A DNA stretch of 64,000 nt, taken from Candidatus Poribacteria bacterium (GTDB lineage: Bacteria > Poribacteria > WGA-4E > WGA-3G). Location: contig PYIY01000029.1 of NCBI GenBank assembly GCA_003635195.1, positions 6,891-70,890 on the forward strand, written 5' to 3'. Made by a program: the position numbers and the translations under genes. Of the stretch, positions 17,826 to 27,080 are shown in pieces; positions within the stretch are counted from its first letter, which is position 1, and every line of letters starts with the position of its first letter. The notes under the pieces were generated by a model. That model was given only the letters and a program-made list of their open reading frames with translations. It ran no database searches and was not told where the DNA came from.

Positions 17826-19166
17826 CTAAAACGGAACATCAAGATCAGGGACGAAATCAGAAGCAGGAAGCGGCGGTTCTGGTATGTATGGCGTTTTCTT
17901 CAACCTTACTGGGTCCATAACAACCCCCATAAATAATACGGTTCCTGTCTGGTTATCACGAATCGCGAAGAAAAAGGGACGATCCACAATAAAGGGAATC
18001 GGCGGTATAGTCGCATCTGCTGCCTGAGGTTGGGGTCCATCGAAAAAAACGTAAGTTCCCGTGGCGGCTTCGGTGCCTTCCTCATTGACCTCGACGACTG
18101 CCGTATGCGTCAGATAACTAATAAACACCGGCACCGATGAAGCCGTCATGCGACTGAAATCGGCGCGATCTTCGTCAAACGCGATACCCATGGCGAGTTG
18201 TTCTAATGCCTCCTTCAGCTCTACTGAATATTCCAATTTGAACTTGGGCATGACGAGCGACACGTCCATTGGCAAAAATTGCGACATCCAACCCTCCCAA
18301 TTCTCAACACTCAAAAGGTCTAAGAAGGTGTTGAGATCGGTGTCAGGATTCGGTAAGAAGATATACATGCCCATTTGACCATCCCCGTAGGGGAGACTGA
18401 CAGCCTGAAACTGATCGTCTGCATAATAGGGATACCCGTCTGTTCGGCGCATCATCGAGATTTGTGTTATGCTACCGTCCGCGAGGAAGAAGGGTTCGTC
18501 CCGGGTCAGCGAGGTGTCGAATTCTTCTTGCCAATCTCCTTTGAAATAAATCCCACTAATCAGACACGCTATCGTTTGCGGGTCGATTGCCTCAACAACA
18601 CTCGGAATCGCCCCATTAGTGTTGGTATTTATGCTGTCGTTGATAGTGTCAACATTCGTGGGCTCTGTGAAATCGAGGGTTGCAATTTCTGTGTCCAAGA
18701 ATTGATCGTTCCGATCCAGAAAACCGGGATCGAACTCAATATCGTCGGCAGCCCAAAGTGCGTTTGCGATCTCCAGTGTCACCTTTGAATCGGGTGCCTG
18801 AAGTGCCCTTTGCAAGTAGACATAGTTGGCATTGATCGATCCGGGAGCTAATGCTTGCAGTTGCAACGCAGATACTATTGCTCGTTCGGTTTCACCCGCT
18901 GCGCCGTTGCGTGCCATGGCGAGCGCAACAGAGAGACTGTAGGGCGAGAGGAGTGTATTGTTATGCTGATCGGTTTTTCTGAGTGCGGTGAGTAACTTAA
19001 ATCCGAAGGTCGTATTCGCCCTGACAAGGTTCGGATCCACAGTGTCGAGTTCGTCTCGGTTGTTATCAATTGTGCCGAGGTCAAACCTATCACACCCGGC
19101 GGACATGAGTAAAATCATGCCTATGAGTCCGAGAGAAAGCGTGGTAACTATCTGTTTTCTATTCAT
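17826..19166 (-). CDS. Lipoprotein serpin (protease inhibitor)
   Basis: 447 residues from ATG 19166 (AGAAAGGAAAA upstream). A lipoprotein signal (LGLIGMILLMSAGC) puts the acylated cysteine near residue 25. The rest is a full-length serpin: 'NTLLSPYSLSVALAMARNGA' N-terminal signature, and near the end a hinge with EEGTEAATGT followed by a reactive loop and FIVDRPFFFAIRD. The small residues in the hinge are those of inhibitory serpins, so it should trap serine or cysteine proteases by loop insertion. The reactive loop is unusually rich in proline and alanine. It lies beside a secreted metalloprotease gene, and may guard the cell surface from host or own proteases. Confidence 0.92.
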   Translation of the reverse strand: MNRKQIVTTLSLGLIGMILLMSAGCDRFDLGTIDNNRDELDTVDPNLVRANTTFGFKLLTALRKTDQHNNTLLSPYSLSVALAMARNGAAGETERAIVSALQLQALAPGSINANYVYLQRALQAPDSKVTLEIANALWAADDIEFDPGFLDRNDQFLDTEIATLDFTEPTNVDTINDSINTNTNGAIPSVVEAIDPQTIACLISGIYFKGDWQEEFDTSLTRDEPFFLADGSITQISMMRRTDGYPYYADDQFQAVSLPYGDGQMGMYIFLPNPDTDLNTFLDLLSVENWEGWMSQFLPMDVSLVMPKFKLEYSVELKEALEQLAMGIAFDEDRADFSRMTASSVPVFISYLTHTAVVEVNEEGTEAATGTYVFFDGPQPQAADATIPPIPFIVDRPFFFAIRDNQTGTVLFMGVVMDPVRLKKTPYIPEPPLPASDFVPDLDVPF

Positions 19167-19339
19167 TAGTTTTCCTTTCTTCTGGGTGATTCCCCCTACA
19201 AGAGGAGCAACGCGTGAAGGTGACATCGCGTCCCTGAAATTTGTCGGCATGATCGATCCACCGTAGAGGGTGAGCGATGGAATATCTAACCGTGCGAGTC
19301 TCACGACAGGACCCCGGACGGTCTTATGGTCATTTGAGC

Positions 19340-21568
19340 CTATTTGCGTATCAGGAGCTTCCGAGTTGCCGTGAAATCGCCTGCCGTCAGTGTATAGAAA
19401 TACACACCAGACGCGACAGGTTCACCGAAAGCGTTTCTGCCATCCCAATATGCTGCACGGTTCCGATTGTGATAGATACCAGAGCGTTGATGCCCGAAGT
19501 CTAAATCCCGCACGACGCGTCCATTGATGTCATAGATCGTCAGTGTGACATCGGCGGAGGTTGCTAATTGATACGGTATCCACGTCTCTGGATTAAATGG
19601 ATTTGGATAATTGGCGAGGAGTGCGGTCTTTTTCGGTCTCAACCCCTGCTGCCCTTCTACTTTGGTCGGTGCACCTTTAACACTTGCTTTTTCTATGATT
19701 CTCCCTCCAAATTCTGTTGCCTCAGTTATATCTCCTAACTTATCAATGACTTGGAATGTTATCTCAATTTCCTCCCGATCTTCCCACAAGTCCGATATGT
19801 CAAAAGAAAACTCTATCTCAGTTTTTTCGAATGTAGCCCAACGTTTAAGCTGAAGTCCACCCTCGCCGGGAACAAGCAACTGGATTTGGTGGATGCCATC
19901 TGGATCGCTTGCTGAGATTGTAACATGGGAATCTGTATTTCCAGTTACTGTGAGGTGTGTCTTGGCTGTGGAAGGGGACGCTGGATAATTAAAAGCCGGA
20001 AGGACCTCTAACCAATGTTTGTCACTGTTCGACAATATGGTAGTATCGAAAAAAGGTATCAAGTTTTCTTGTAAGGACCGTATATTTGTAAAAGGGACCT
20101 TCAGGTTCTCCCAAAAACCTGCATCACGCCGTCTAAGACCTGCATCCTCCAGGGTTCCATGATGATTCATGAGATATCTCTTATCGTCATACTGATGTCG
20201 TAATCCAAAAGTATGCCCGAGTTCATGCGCAATAACCGGCCATGGCATGCTTAAACCAGGGACGAAAGCCTCTCCGCCATGGCCTTTCGACCATGCCCCA
20301 CCACGACTCCCACCTAAGCTGATATGATCTATTACGACGAGATAGATGTCTTTATCTGGTGTATATGGATCAGTAGGTTTCCGCTCTGCGTTCCATTTGG
20401 CCTCTACTTCCCCGAACAAAAAATGTTCGGAGGCAACTTGAAAATGGTTTTTAAACAACATATTCCACGTCTCTGTTGTGATATCCGACTGTATCGAAAG
20501 CAATTCTTTATCGTACTGAAAGGTTTTACCACCGAGATGTGTGGCATAGAAATGTTGTACAGCTTCCATCTTGCCAAGCAAGGCATCCTGCACGTCTTCG
20601 CGCGCTTCTTTGTTACTTGGATAGATGTAGATGAGTCTCACGATAGCGGGCTCTATCCACCCAACCCTTGGGCTGCTTAAGGGTAAATGAAGCTGTGTCG
20701 CCTCTGCCCGAGTATTGCCATCATCGAATTCAGGCGTAAAATTCGCGCGAAGTCCATAAAAATTTCCAATGCTGTTTTCGGTGGTTCCTGTGACTTTGAC
20801 GTAATAAATCCCTGCGTTCACGTTGTGACGGAGGCGCAAGTTTGCTATTAGACCGTCCTCTATATCGTCGTTTGCAGGCAAAACGGAACCTGTGCTATCT
20901 TGGAGTTCTATAACTACGTCACGCCCGAGGAAGGTATAAAGACGCAACTCCCCCGGACCGCTGATCTTCACCTCAAAGTAATCGACATCACTGTTCGGCT
21001 TTATGCCACCCCAGCGAGCCCAATCTACATCCGAGGAGAGTGGTGTTGCGTCAGCAGGCGTATTGCCATGGTCATCTACATGAGGAGATAACAAGTTCCC
21101 GGTGGCATCAGAAAGAAGTATCCCCGTTCCGCTGGAAAGGTCCCCTTCAACTAAATTCAAAAGAGACCAAGGGTTGACAGCAAGAACCCTAAAGAACAAT
21201 GTAATGATGGTGCCATCACCGCTGTTTTGATGAGGAGCAGAAGTCACAGCAAACCGTAAGCGCGCTTTAGTGGAAGACAGTTCATCAAGCTGTATTTTTC
21301 CGTAGAATGCATCGGCAGGAAAGAACCTGCCTTTTTCAAAATCAGCATATTCGAGAACAGTGGGATTGTACGTAAGCCAAACCTGGCACCCAGCAACGTT
21401 CTGTCCATTTTCAATGGCAATATCAACAGAAAATATATCCCCTACACCGGTCTGCGTCGCAGCAGGAGGCTTAATACGCATAACCGTATCCTGTGAGAAA
21501 GCATTCGGTGAAAAAATTAATGAAACCAACAGTATACGCAATAATGGTAATACGAGTCTGTTTTTCAT
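19340..21568 (-). CDS. Secreted metalloprotease with cohesin and sorting module
   Basis: 742 residues. Signal peptide 1-26; cohesin-like domain about 28-165 (GDIFSVDIAIENGQNVAGCQ); a pre-peptidase C-terminal beta domain about 170-275 (DVDYFEVKISGPGELRLYTF); a zinc protease domain about 290-520 with HELGHTFGLRH at about 448, the metzincin-type site; an Ig-like segment; and the shared C-terminal module (NYPNPFNPETWIPYQL to RKLLIRK, about 655-742). It should be exported and retained at the surface, cutting proteins outside the cell. It heads the set of five surface-protein genes in map order. The cohesin could bind dockerin-bearing neighbours. Confidence 0.85.
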   Translation of the reverse strand: MKNRLVLPLLRILLVSLIFSPNAFSQDTVMRIKPPAATQTGVGDIFSVDIAIENGQNVAGCQVWLTYNPTVLEYADFEKGRFFPADAFYGKIQLDELSSTKARLRFAVTSAPHQNSGDGTIITLFFRVLAVNPWSLLNLVEGDLSSGTGILLSDATGNLLSPHVDDHGNTPADATPLSSDVDWARWGGIKPNSDVDYFEVKISGPGELRLYTFLGRDVVIELQDSTGSVLPANDDIEDGLIANLRLRHNVNAGIYYVKVTGTTENSIGNFYGLRANFTPEFDDGNTRAEATQLHLPLSSPRVGWIEPAIVRLIYIYPSNKEAREDVQDALLGKMEAVQHFYATHLGGKTFQYDKELLSIQSDITTETWNMLFKNHFQVASEHFLFGEVEAKWNAERKPTDPYTPDKDIYLVVIDHISLGGSRGGAWSKGHGGEAFVPGLSMPWPVIAHELGHTFGLRHQYDDKRYLMNHHGTLEDAGLRRRDAGFWENLKVPFTNIRSLQENLIPFFDTTILSNSDKHWLEVLPAFNYPASPSTAKTHLTVTGNTDSHVTISASDPDGIHQIQLLVPGEGGLQLKRWATFEKTEIEFSFDISDLWEDREEIEITFQVIDKLGDITEATEFGGRIIEKASVKGAPTKVEGQQGLRPKKTALLANYPNPFNPETWIPYQLATSADVTLTIYDINGRVVRDLDFGHQRSGIYHNRNRAAYWDGRNAFGEPVASGVYFYTLTAGDFTATRKLLIRK

Positions 21569-21795
21569 TTCTTAATGCTCCTTAACGCCAGTTTGATAAA
21601 AGTGGGATGTCGGGTTTCGCTACCCCTATTTAGGCGAAACGTGTCTTGAAAAACGGTGTATTTGTCCAACTTGTCCAGTTTTGAGTGTGTATTTACCGCT
21701 CTACCCGACCTACAGATTTATTTTCAAACTCACGTTAAATACTTAATTTTCGTTCAGTTTGTGTTATCTTCTGTGCAAACGAACACAAGGAACTC

Positions 21796-23415
21796 CTACT
21801 GCCGTATCAACATCCTCCGCGTTGCTGTAAACTCCCCGGCAGTCAGTGTATACAAATAGAGTCCGCTTGCCACGGGTTCACTCAATTCGTTTTTGCCATC
21901 CCAATGCGCGGCTCGCGCACGGCTTTTATAGATACCCGCCGGTTGATGTCCCACTTCCAGAGTCCTCACCGGTGTCCCGTTCGCTGCGTAGATCGTCACC
22001 GTGACTTCCGCAGGTTTTTCTAACTGATAGGGTATCCAGGTTTCCGGGTTAAACGGATTCGGGTAATTTGGCAACAGTGCTGTCGTTTTCGGGGTCAACA
22101 CCGCTAAGAGCTGTTCCAGCATCAGAATACCTCGCTGGTAGTCAGAAGAGGTCTCCCCTAATAACCGGGCTTCAGTCAACCACCGTTGGATCTTCTCGGC
22201 TGTGATTCGTTCTGTTAAGCGATTATGTATAGCAGGGGCTGCAGCTCCCGCAGGACCGATTGCACTCGCGACCAAGACGAGATCAGCAATATTGACGACA
22301 CCATCGCTGTTGACATCCGCGCGACTCTGTCCTATTGTCCCAAGAAGTGAGTCAACCATCTCCAAGTCCAAGATGTTGACGGAACCGTCTTCGTTAACAT
22401 CAACATCTGCCATAACATCTGCCATTTCTACCACTGGATCCGCTGGACTTACCGCGACGGGAGATAACTCCCATAACAGGACAGCCCTATCCATACCCCC
22501 GCTTGCGAGCGTCTTTCCATCCGGGCTAAACGACACGCTATAGACAGCACCCCAATGTCCTTCAAGGGTATGGCGGAGTTTCCCCGTGTTGACATCCCAT
22601 AACCTGATGGTATTGTCCACGCTTCCACTTGCGAGCGTCTCCCCATCCGGACTAAACGACACACTATAAACATTCATCCAACCTGTAAGACTTACTTTAA
22701 GGGTGTGGCGGAGTCCGTTGACATTCCATAACCTGATGGTAGCGTCCGCACTCCCACTTGCGAGCGTCTTCCCATCCGGACTAAACGACACGCTACGGAC
22801 CTTATTCCACAAACCCCCCTCAAAAAAGGTATGGAATTCCCCCGTGTTGACATCCCATAACTTGATGGTAGCGTCCGCACCCCCACTTGCGAGCGTCTTC
22901 CCATCCGGACTAAACGACACGCTATAAACCTTCCAATGTCCTTCACGGGTATGGCGGAGTTCCCCCGTGTTGACATCCCATAACCTGATGTCCCCGCCCG
23001 AATCCCCACTTGCGAGCGTCTTCCCATCCGGACTAAACGATAGGCTATAAATAACACCGCTTCCTTCAAAGGCGTGGCGAAGTCCTCTTGTGTTGACATC
23101 CCATAACAGGATAGTGCTATCCTGATGCCCACTTGCGAGCGTCTTCCCATCCGGGCTAAACGATACGCTATAGACATTAGCCATATGTCCTTTAAAGGTG
23201 TGGCGGAGCCCTTTTGTGTTGACATCCCATAACTTGATGGTATCGTCCATACCTCCACTGGCGAGTGTTTTCCCATCCGGGCTAAATGATACGCTATGGA
23301 CCCTCCATCTATGCTCGCCAAGCTTTGTATATGGAATATCTTGGGCAAAGGTGTTTAGGAGAACAAGGTCTAAAAGTATAAGGAACGTCAGAGTTGCTTT
23401 CATCAAGTGCTTCAT
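21796..23415 (-). CDS. WD40-repeat surface protein with dockerin and sorting module
   Basis: 539 residues from ATG 23415 (AAAAGGAAAA upstream). A signal peptide (ATLTFLILLDLVLLNTFAQ) is followed by seven or so WD40 blades, each with VYSVSFSPDGKTLASG and IKLWDVNTG, forming a probable beta-propeller for protein contact. A type I dockerin-like pair follows (DVNEDGSVNILDLEMV and ADVNSDGVVNIADLVLV), then the shared C-terminal module ending RRMLIRQ. The propeller repeats are nearly identical in DNA as well. It probably acts outside the cell, docking to a cohesin protein such as the metalloprotease next door. The sorting route is unknown. Confidence 0.85.
   Translation of the reverse strand: MKHLMKATLTFLILLDLVLLNTFAQDIPYTKLGEHRWRVHSVSFSPDGKTLASGGMDDTIKLWDVNTKGLRHTFKGHMANVYSVSFSPDGKTLASGHQDSTILLWDVNTRGLRHAFEGSGVIYSLSFSPDGKTLASGDSGGDIRLWDVNTGELRHTREGHWKVYSVSFSPDGKTLASGGADATIKLWDVNTGEFHTFFEGGLWNKVRSVSFSPDGKTLASGSADATIRLWNVNGLRHTLKVSLTGWMNVYSVSFSPDGETLASGSVDNTIRLWDVNTGKLRHTLEGHWGAVYSVSFSPDGKTLASGGMDRAVLLWELSPVAVSPADPVVEMADVMADVDVNEDGSVNILDLEMVDSLLGTIGQSRADVNSDGVVNIADLVLVASAIGPAGAAAPAIHNRLTERITAEKIQRWLTEARLLGETSSDYQRGILMLEQLLAVLTPKTTALLPNYPNPFNPETWIPYQLEKPAEVTVTIYAANGTPVRTLEVGHQPAGIYKSRARAAHWDGKNELSEPVASGLYLYTLTAGEFTATRRMLIRQ
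22490..23300. repeat. Tandem WD40 DNA repeats
   Basis: A block of about 126 bp is repeated seven times; each copy has a near-identical core (CATCCGGACTAAACGACACG on the plus strand) at about 22517, 22648, 22771, 22900, 23028, 23149 and 23274. The low divergence indicates recent duplication or gene conversion and makes long shadow frames on both strands. Confidence 0.8.
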
Positions 23416-23516
23416 CGTAAAATTTTCCTTTTCGGAAGTGCGGTTTTTAGGTGGTAGCAGCGGAAGGATTAGAGGGTGCATGGCACAGCGTAAGTCCAGG
23501 CCATGCAGTGAAGACA

Positions 23517-26500
23517 TTACTTCCGTATTAACATCCTTCGCGTGGCGGTGAATTCACCTGCGGTAACGGAGTCGCGTGTGGACTCCGTGGACAATGTATA
23601 GAAATAGACACCGCTCGCCACGGGTTCACCGCTGGCGTTTCTGCCGTCCCAATAGACCGCCCGCTCGCGTGTAAGATAGTATCCGACAGGTTTGAACCCG
23701 ACAGCAATCGTTCGGACCAAACGTCCACTGGCATCGTAGATTTTCACACGTACATCTGCCGCTTCCGCCAACTGATACGGTATCCACGTTTCCGGGTTGA
23801 AAGGGTTGGGGTAATTTGATAGAAGTTTTGTCTCCCTAACGCTCTGATGAGTTTCTGCCGTTCGGTTTGGAGCTTCTATCCGGGCATCTTCAGCAGTAAT
23901 CAGTAGGTTCCCCCAATGTGCCCAGTCGCAGTCGTCTTTTTCATGGGGGTCGGTTACCAATTCCAGCAACAGGGTTTCACCGACAAACTCGGAAAGAGAG
24001 ATATGCGCATCTGTCCAACCGGGTGTATCTGTAAAGTGTTCAAATTGCGTTTCACCGTTTACAAGCACTTTAAAAAGCACACCATCACTACATCCATCTT
24101 GCAACCCTATCGAAAAAGAGAACATCATTTTCTCTGCTTGAGGGAGAGAAAGTAAGAATTGGAGAACGGTTTGCCCACCTTCCGGTGGAGGGGCAAAGAT
24201 GCTCCGCTTTTGCACTCCACCGATAGTTATAATAGTCGGTTGACCTGATCCCCAAACACTTCCCAGTCGAAAGATGTCATCAGACTGAAGGCCAGCGACA
24301 AATTCTGCATCTCTCAGATTATAGGGTGGAACCACTTGCTGACCGGGTTGAAATAACAAGAGGACATGAGTAGGTAGTTCAGTTTCAAGTACATATTTCC
24401 CTTGTCCGGTATGCCTCAGAGTATCCGGGAAACTTTTTATGGGTTCGTTAGGCAGAAAAAACCCTACCTTTGTTAGCACATCGGGTGGTTCGGCAATGAT
24501 TTTAGGTTCTCCCCAGTTTGCCCAGTCCCAACTTGTGTTTGCATTCGGGCCTGGATTCGTGGTAAAACGCAGCGTAACCTGTTGTCCTTGATAAGGGGTC
24601 AAATTCAGACTGATATGCTTCCACCTTTGTTGATTGTAATGTTGACGAAAAATCTCATTACCTTGGACTGAGACGATGAATGTCACCCCATCAGAATTTT
24701 CAGAACCTTCTGCCAACCCAATATCGAATTCCAAATGGATCTTAGGACTCTCTGGTAAGGATAGTTCCCATTCCCCGAATGCATCGCCGCTGATACCTTG
24801 ATAAGGGGGGGATGCCCAAATTGTAGTTTTGTGAATACCAGAAAGAGAAATACCAGTCCTACGGAAAGTCGCCCCTTTCTGTTGCGGCAACTCTTGTCCG
24901 TTCACGACGATACCAGACCTTAGATGTAGAAGATGCAACTGTGACAATAAATCAATTTCATGTGAGTCATTAATCTTTTCCAATCGAAACAGCGCAGCAT
25001 TCGCTGTTACACGGGATTTTGTCACAGAAACGCCTGCTGGCAAGGCGTTAATATGTAATTGCGAAAAATCACGTGGTGTATCACTCAAAAAATAAGATTT
25101 CTCTGGATCCAATCCGAGTAATGTCGTTTCGTTGTAGGCATGCCAATGGGGAAGACTCCGATCCGTTCGTACCTGTGTTACGCCAAAGACTCTTTGATAC
25201 CCAGTGTCTTCTTGAGGCAAATGAAGAATAGTACCACCGTCAGTGGTACTCAATGTCGCAATTTCACCATCCTGTCCGACGTACCGGAATAAAGTTTCAG
25301 GTCCCCAATCTGTTTCAAAATCAGGTTTCAAATCAAACTGTTGCCAAGCGCGTGCGATTGAGATCAATTTCTGTGTCCCAGTCCGATCAGGTTGCAAGTC
25401 CTCCACCGACCAGACACGAAGCGTTGGCAAAACACCCCACTTCTCATACGAATCTAAATATTCTTGGTAAAGTTGTGGAACTCTATCGGGGTTAGGCAAC
25501 CCCAAATAGCCGTAGGGCACTGTATAGGGAGAAAATAGGAAAGCACTAACCGGATGTAGTGTTGACACTGCTGGAAGCTTCCAGCGTTGTGCAAAGCTCT
25601 CACGGAAGAAGGTAACTTCATGAAGGTGTTCGCCGCTAAAAATAACCCCCGGCATCGCCTCCGCCAATTCCTTGTGCATTAACACGTTACCTTGACCGGC
25701 ATTTAACCCTTCAATCAACCCGTTTGCATCGTTTACGACAATGTGACTAATATCTAAATGAAACGCGTCCACCTTATATTTTTCCCATACCTTTTTCAAC
25801 TGTTGAACGAAGTGGTTCCTAAATTCAGAACTTGCAAGATTGATATAGGCGAAGCGTCTAGGATTATTTATTTCATCCCACAGCCAGCCAATAAGATTCC
25901 CACCCACAGGTTCTCGAAATTGAAATTTTTGAAATTTTGCGTAGAGGGGATGATAGGTTGAAACGCCGACAACGTCAGTATGCGGCATTACCCGAAAACC
26001 GTGTTGATGTGCCATCTCAACGAATTTTCCAAATCCAGGTTTCGCCGTATAATCTGGGTAATTAACATCGTAATCATCCTTTCGCCACCCTGTCACATAG
26101 AGTATAGCTTTTGCAGGATCAATTTGTTTCGCCAACTCATCTAATATGCCAACATCCAAACCGTGAAGGTGATAGATAACAACCAAACCAATTTCTTGAA
26201 CCCATGTCGGCATCTCATCCAATCGCCACGGTTTGAATGTCTGTTCCATCCATTTTCGATACTGCCTTGCTGGGACACGCCAATCGCCTGTGTATGTATT
26301 CAATCGCCATGTAACGGATTGCGCAGATGTAAGTGTATCGAAAGGTGCCTGATTCTGGGTTTCAAAACCGAGGGCAAAACTCTCTCTATCCTTTTCATAG
26401 TGGAGTACTTTGAACTGAAAGGTTTCGTCCGTACTGCGAATGGAAACCCCACCCTGTTGACCTTGAACAATCGCAAGTTGTGCCTCCCAACTCCCGGGAT

Positions 26501-27047
26501 AATTGAAACTTATGGAGGTAATTGGAGAGGTAGCGTCAACCATTTGTCCACCGTCTGCCGGAAGAATGAGGTCCAAATTCCTGACATTTAGGTTCCTACA
26601 TCCCCACTGAATCCCATAGACACCCGCTGTGTTAGAAATGCCTTCCTGTTCAATAACCAAGTCCCCGATGCTCTGGTCAACGGCAATGGATAGACGGATT
26701 TCGTTCTGTCCTTGACTATACACAAGTTCTGCTTTGAGGGGTGCAATTTTTCTTGCCGTTTTTAGCGTAGCCTGTTCTGTCCAGATAGAACCCCCGTTTC
26801 TCCTTAATAACCCACTACGTCCGCTGATACCTATGGGCACACCACCCGTATTCAGAGGCAAGGTATAAGTTTCGGTTGTGAGTTTGTTATGGAGTTGCGT
26901 GATAACGCCGTTTTTAAACTGGACTTCATACGCGTCGGTTTTGGCGAAGACGGCGTTGTCAAGAATGGTAAGCTCGGCAGATTGTGCTGTTTGGGCATAA
27001 AGCATACAGAATAGTCCAATGAGTATTGCTATGGTGAAAAGGTGCAT
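23517..27047 (-). CDS. Glycosidase-like TIM-barrel surface protein
   Basis: 1176 residues from the second ATG (27047), better spaced from AAGGA than 27053. Signal peptide; N-terminal beta domain to about 270; a TIM-barrel-like region about 280-620 resembling DUF6259 and related glycoside hydrolases, with strand-end acidic residues in VMPHTDVVG, DAFHLDISH and VIFSGEHLHEV; then two lectin-like beta domains, each ending in W-DWANWG/DWAHWG (about 760-880 and 950-1075); and the shared C-terminal module. It likely hydrolyses a polysaccharide or glycan outside the cell, with the two repeated domains binding sugar. The substrate is unknown and the barrel assignment is moderate. Confidence 0.65.
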   Translation of the reverse strand: MHLFTIAILIGLFCMLYAQTAQSAELTILDNAVFAKTDAYEVQFKNGVITQLHNKLTTETYTLPLNTGGVPIGISGRSGLLRRNGGSIWTEQATLKTARKIAPLKAELVYSQGQNEIRLSIAVDQSIGDLVIEQEGISNTAGVYGIQWGCRNLNVRNLDLILPADGGQMVDATSPITSISFNYPGSWEAQLAIVQGQQGGVSIRSTDETFQFKVLHYEKDRESFALGFETQNQAPFDTLTSAQSVTWRLNTYTGDWRVPARQYRKWMEQTFKPWRLDEMPTWVQEIGLVVIYHLHGLDVGILDELAKQIDPAKAILYVTGWRKDDYDVNYPDYTAKPGFGKFVEMAHQHGFRVMPHTDVVGVSTYHPLYAKFQKFQFREPVGGNLIGWLWDEINNPRRFAYINLASSEFRNHFVQQLKKVWEKYKVDAFHLDISHIVVNDANGLIEGLNAGQGNVLMHKELAEAMPGVIFSGEHLHEVTFFRESFAQRWKLPAVSTLHPVSAFLFSPYTVPYGYLGLPNPDRVPQLYQEYLDSYEKWGVLPTLRVWSVEDLQPDRTGTQKLISIARAWQQFDLKPDFETDWGPETLFRYVGQDGEIATLSTTDGGTILHLPQEDTGYQRVFGVTQVRTDRSLPHWHAYNETTLLGLDPEKSYFLSDTPRDFSQLHINALPAGVSVTKSRVTANAALFRLEKINDSHEIDLLSQLHLLHLRSGIVVNGQELPQQKGATFRRTGISLSGIHKTTIWASPPYQGISGDAFGEWELSLPESPKIHLEFDIGLAEGSENSDGVTFIVSVQGNEIFRQHYNQQRWKHISLNLTPYQGQQVTLRFTTNPGPNANTSWDWANWGEPKIIAEPPDVLTKVGFFLPNEPIKSFPDTLRHTGQGKYVLETELPTHVLLLFQPGQQVVPPYNLRDAEFVAGLQSDDIFRLGSVWGSGQPTIITIGGVQKRSIFAPPPEGGQTVLQFLLSLPQAEKMMFSFSIGLQDGCSDGVLFKVLVNGETQFEHFTDTPGWTDAHISLSEFVGETLLLELVTDPHEKDDCDWAHWGNLLITAEDARIEAPNRTAETHQSVRETKLLSNYPNPFNPETWIPYQLAEAADVRVKIYDASGRLVRTIAVGFKPVGYYLTRERAVYWDGRNASGEPVASGVYFYTLSTESTRDSVTAGEFTATRRMLIRK

Positions 27048-27080
27048 GTTCATTTTCCTTGTCGTTTTCTCGAATCCGCG

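Noticed and set aside
22692..23348. 218-residue minus-strand frame made of repeats
   Set aside because: A shadow of the WD40 tandem repeats read in another frame; the repeating unit is a multiple of three, so all frames stay open.
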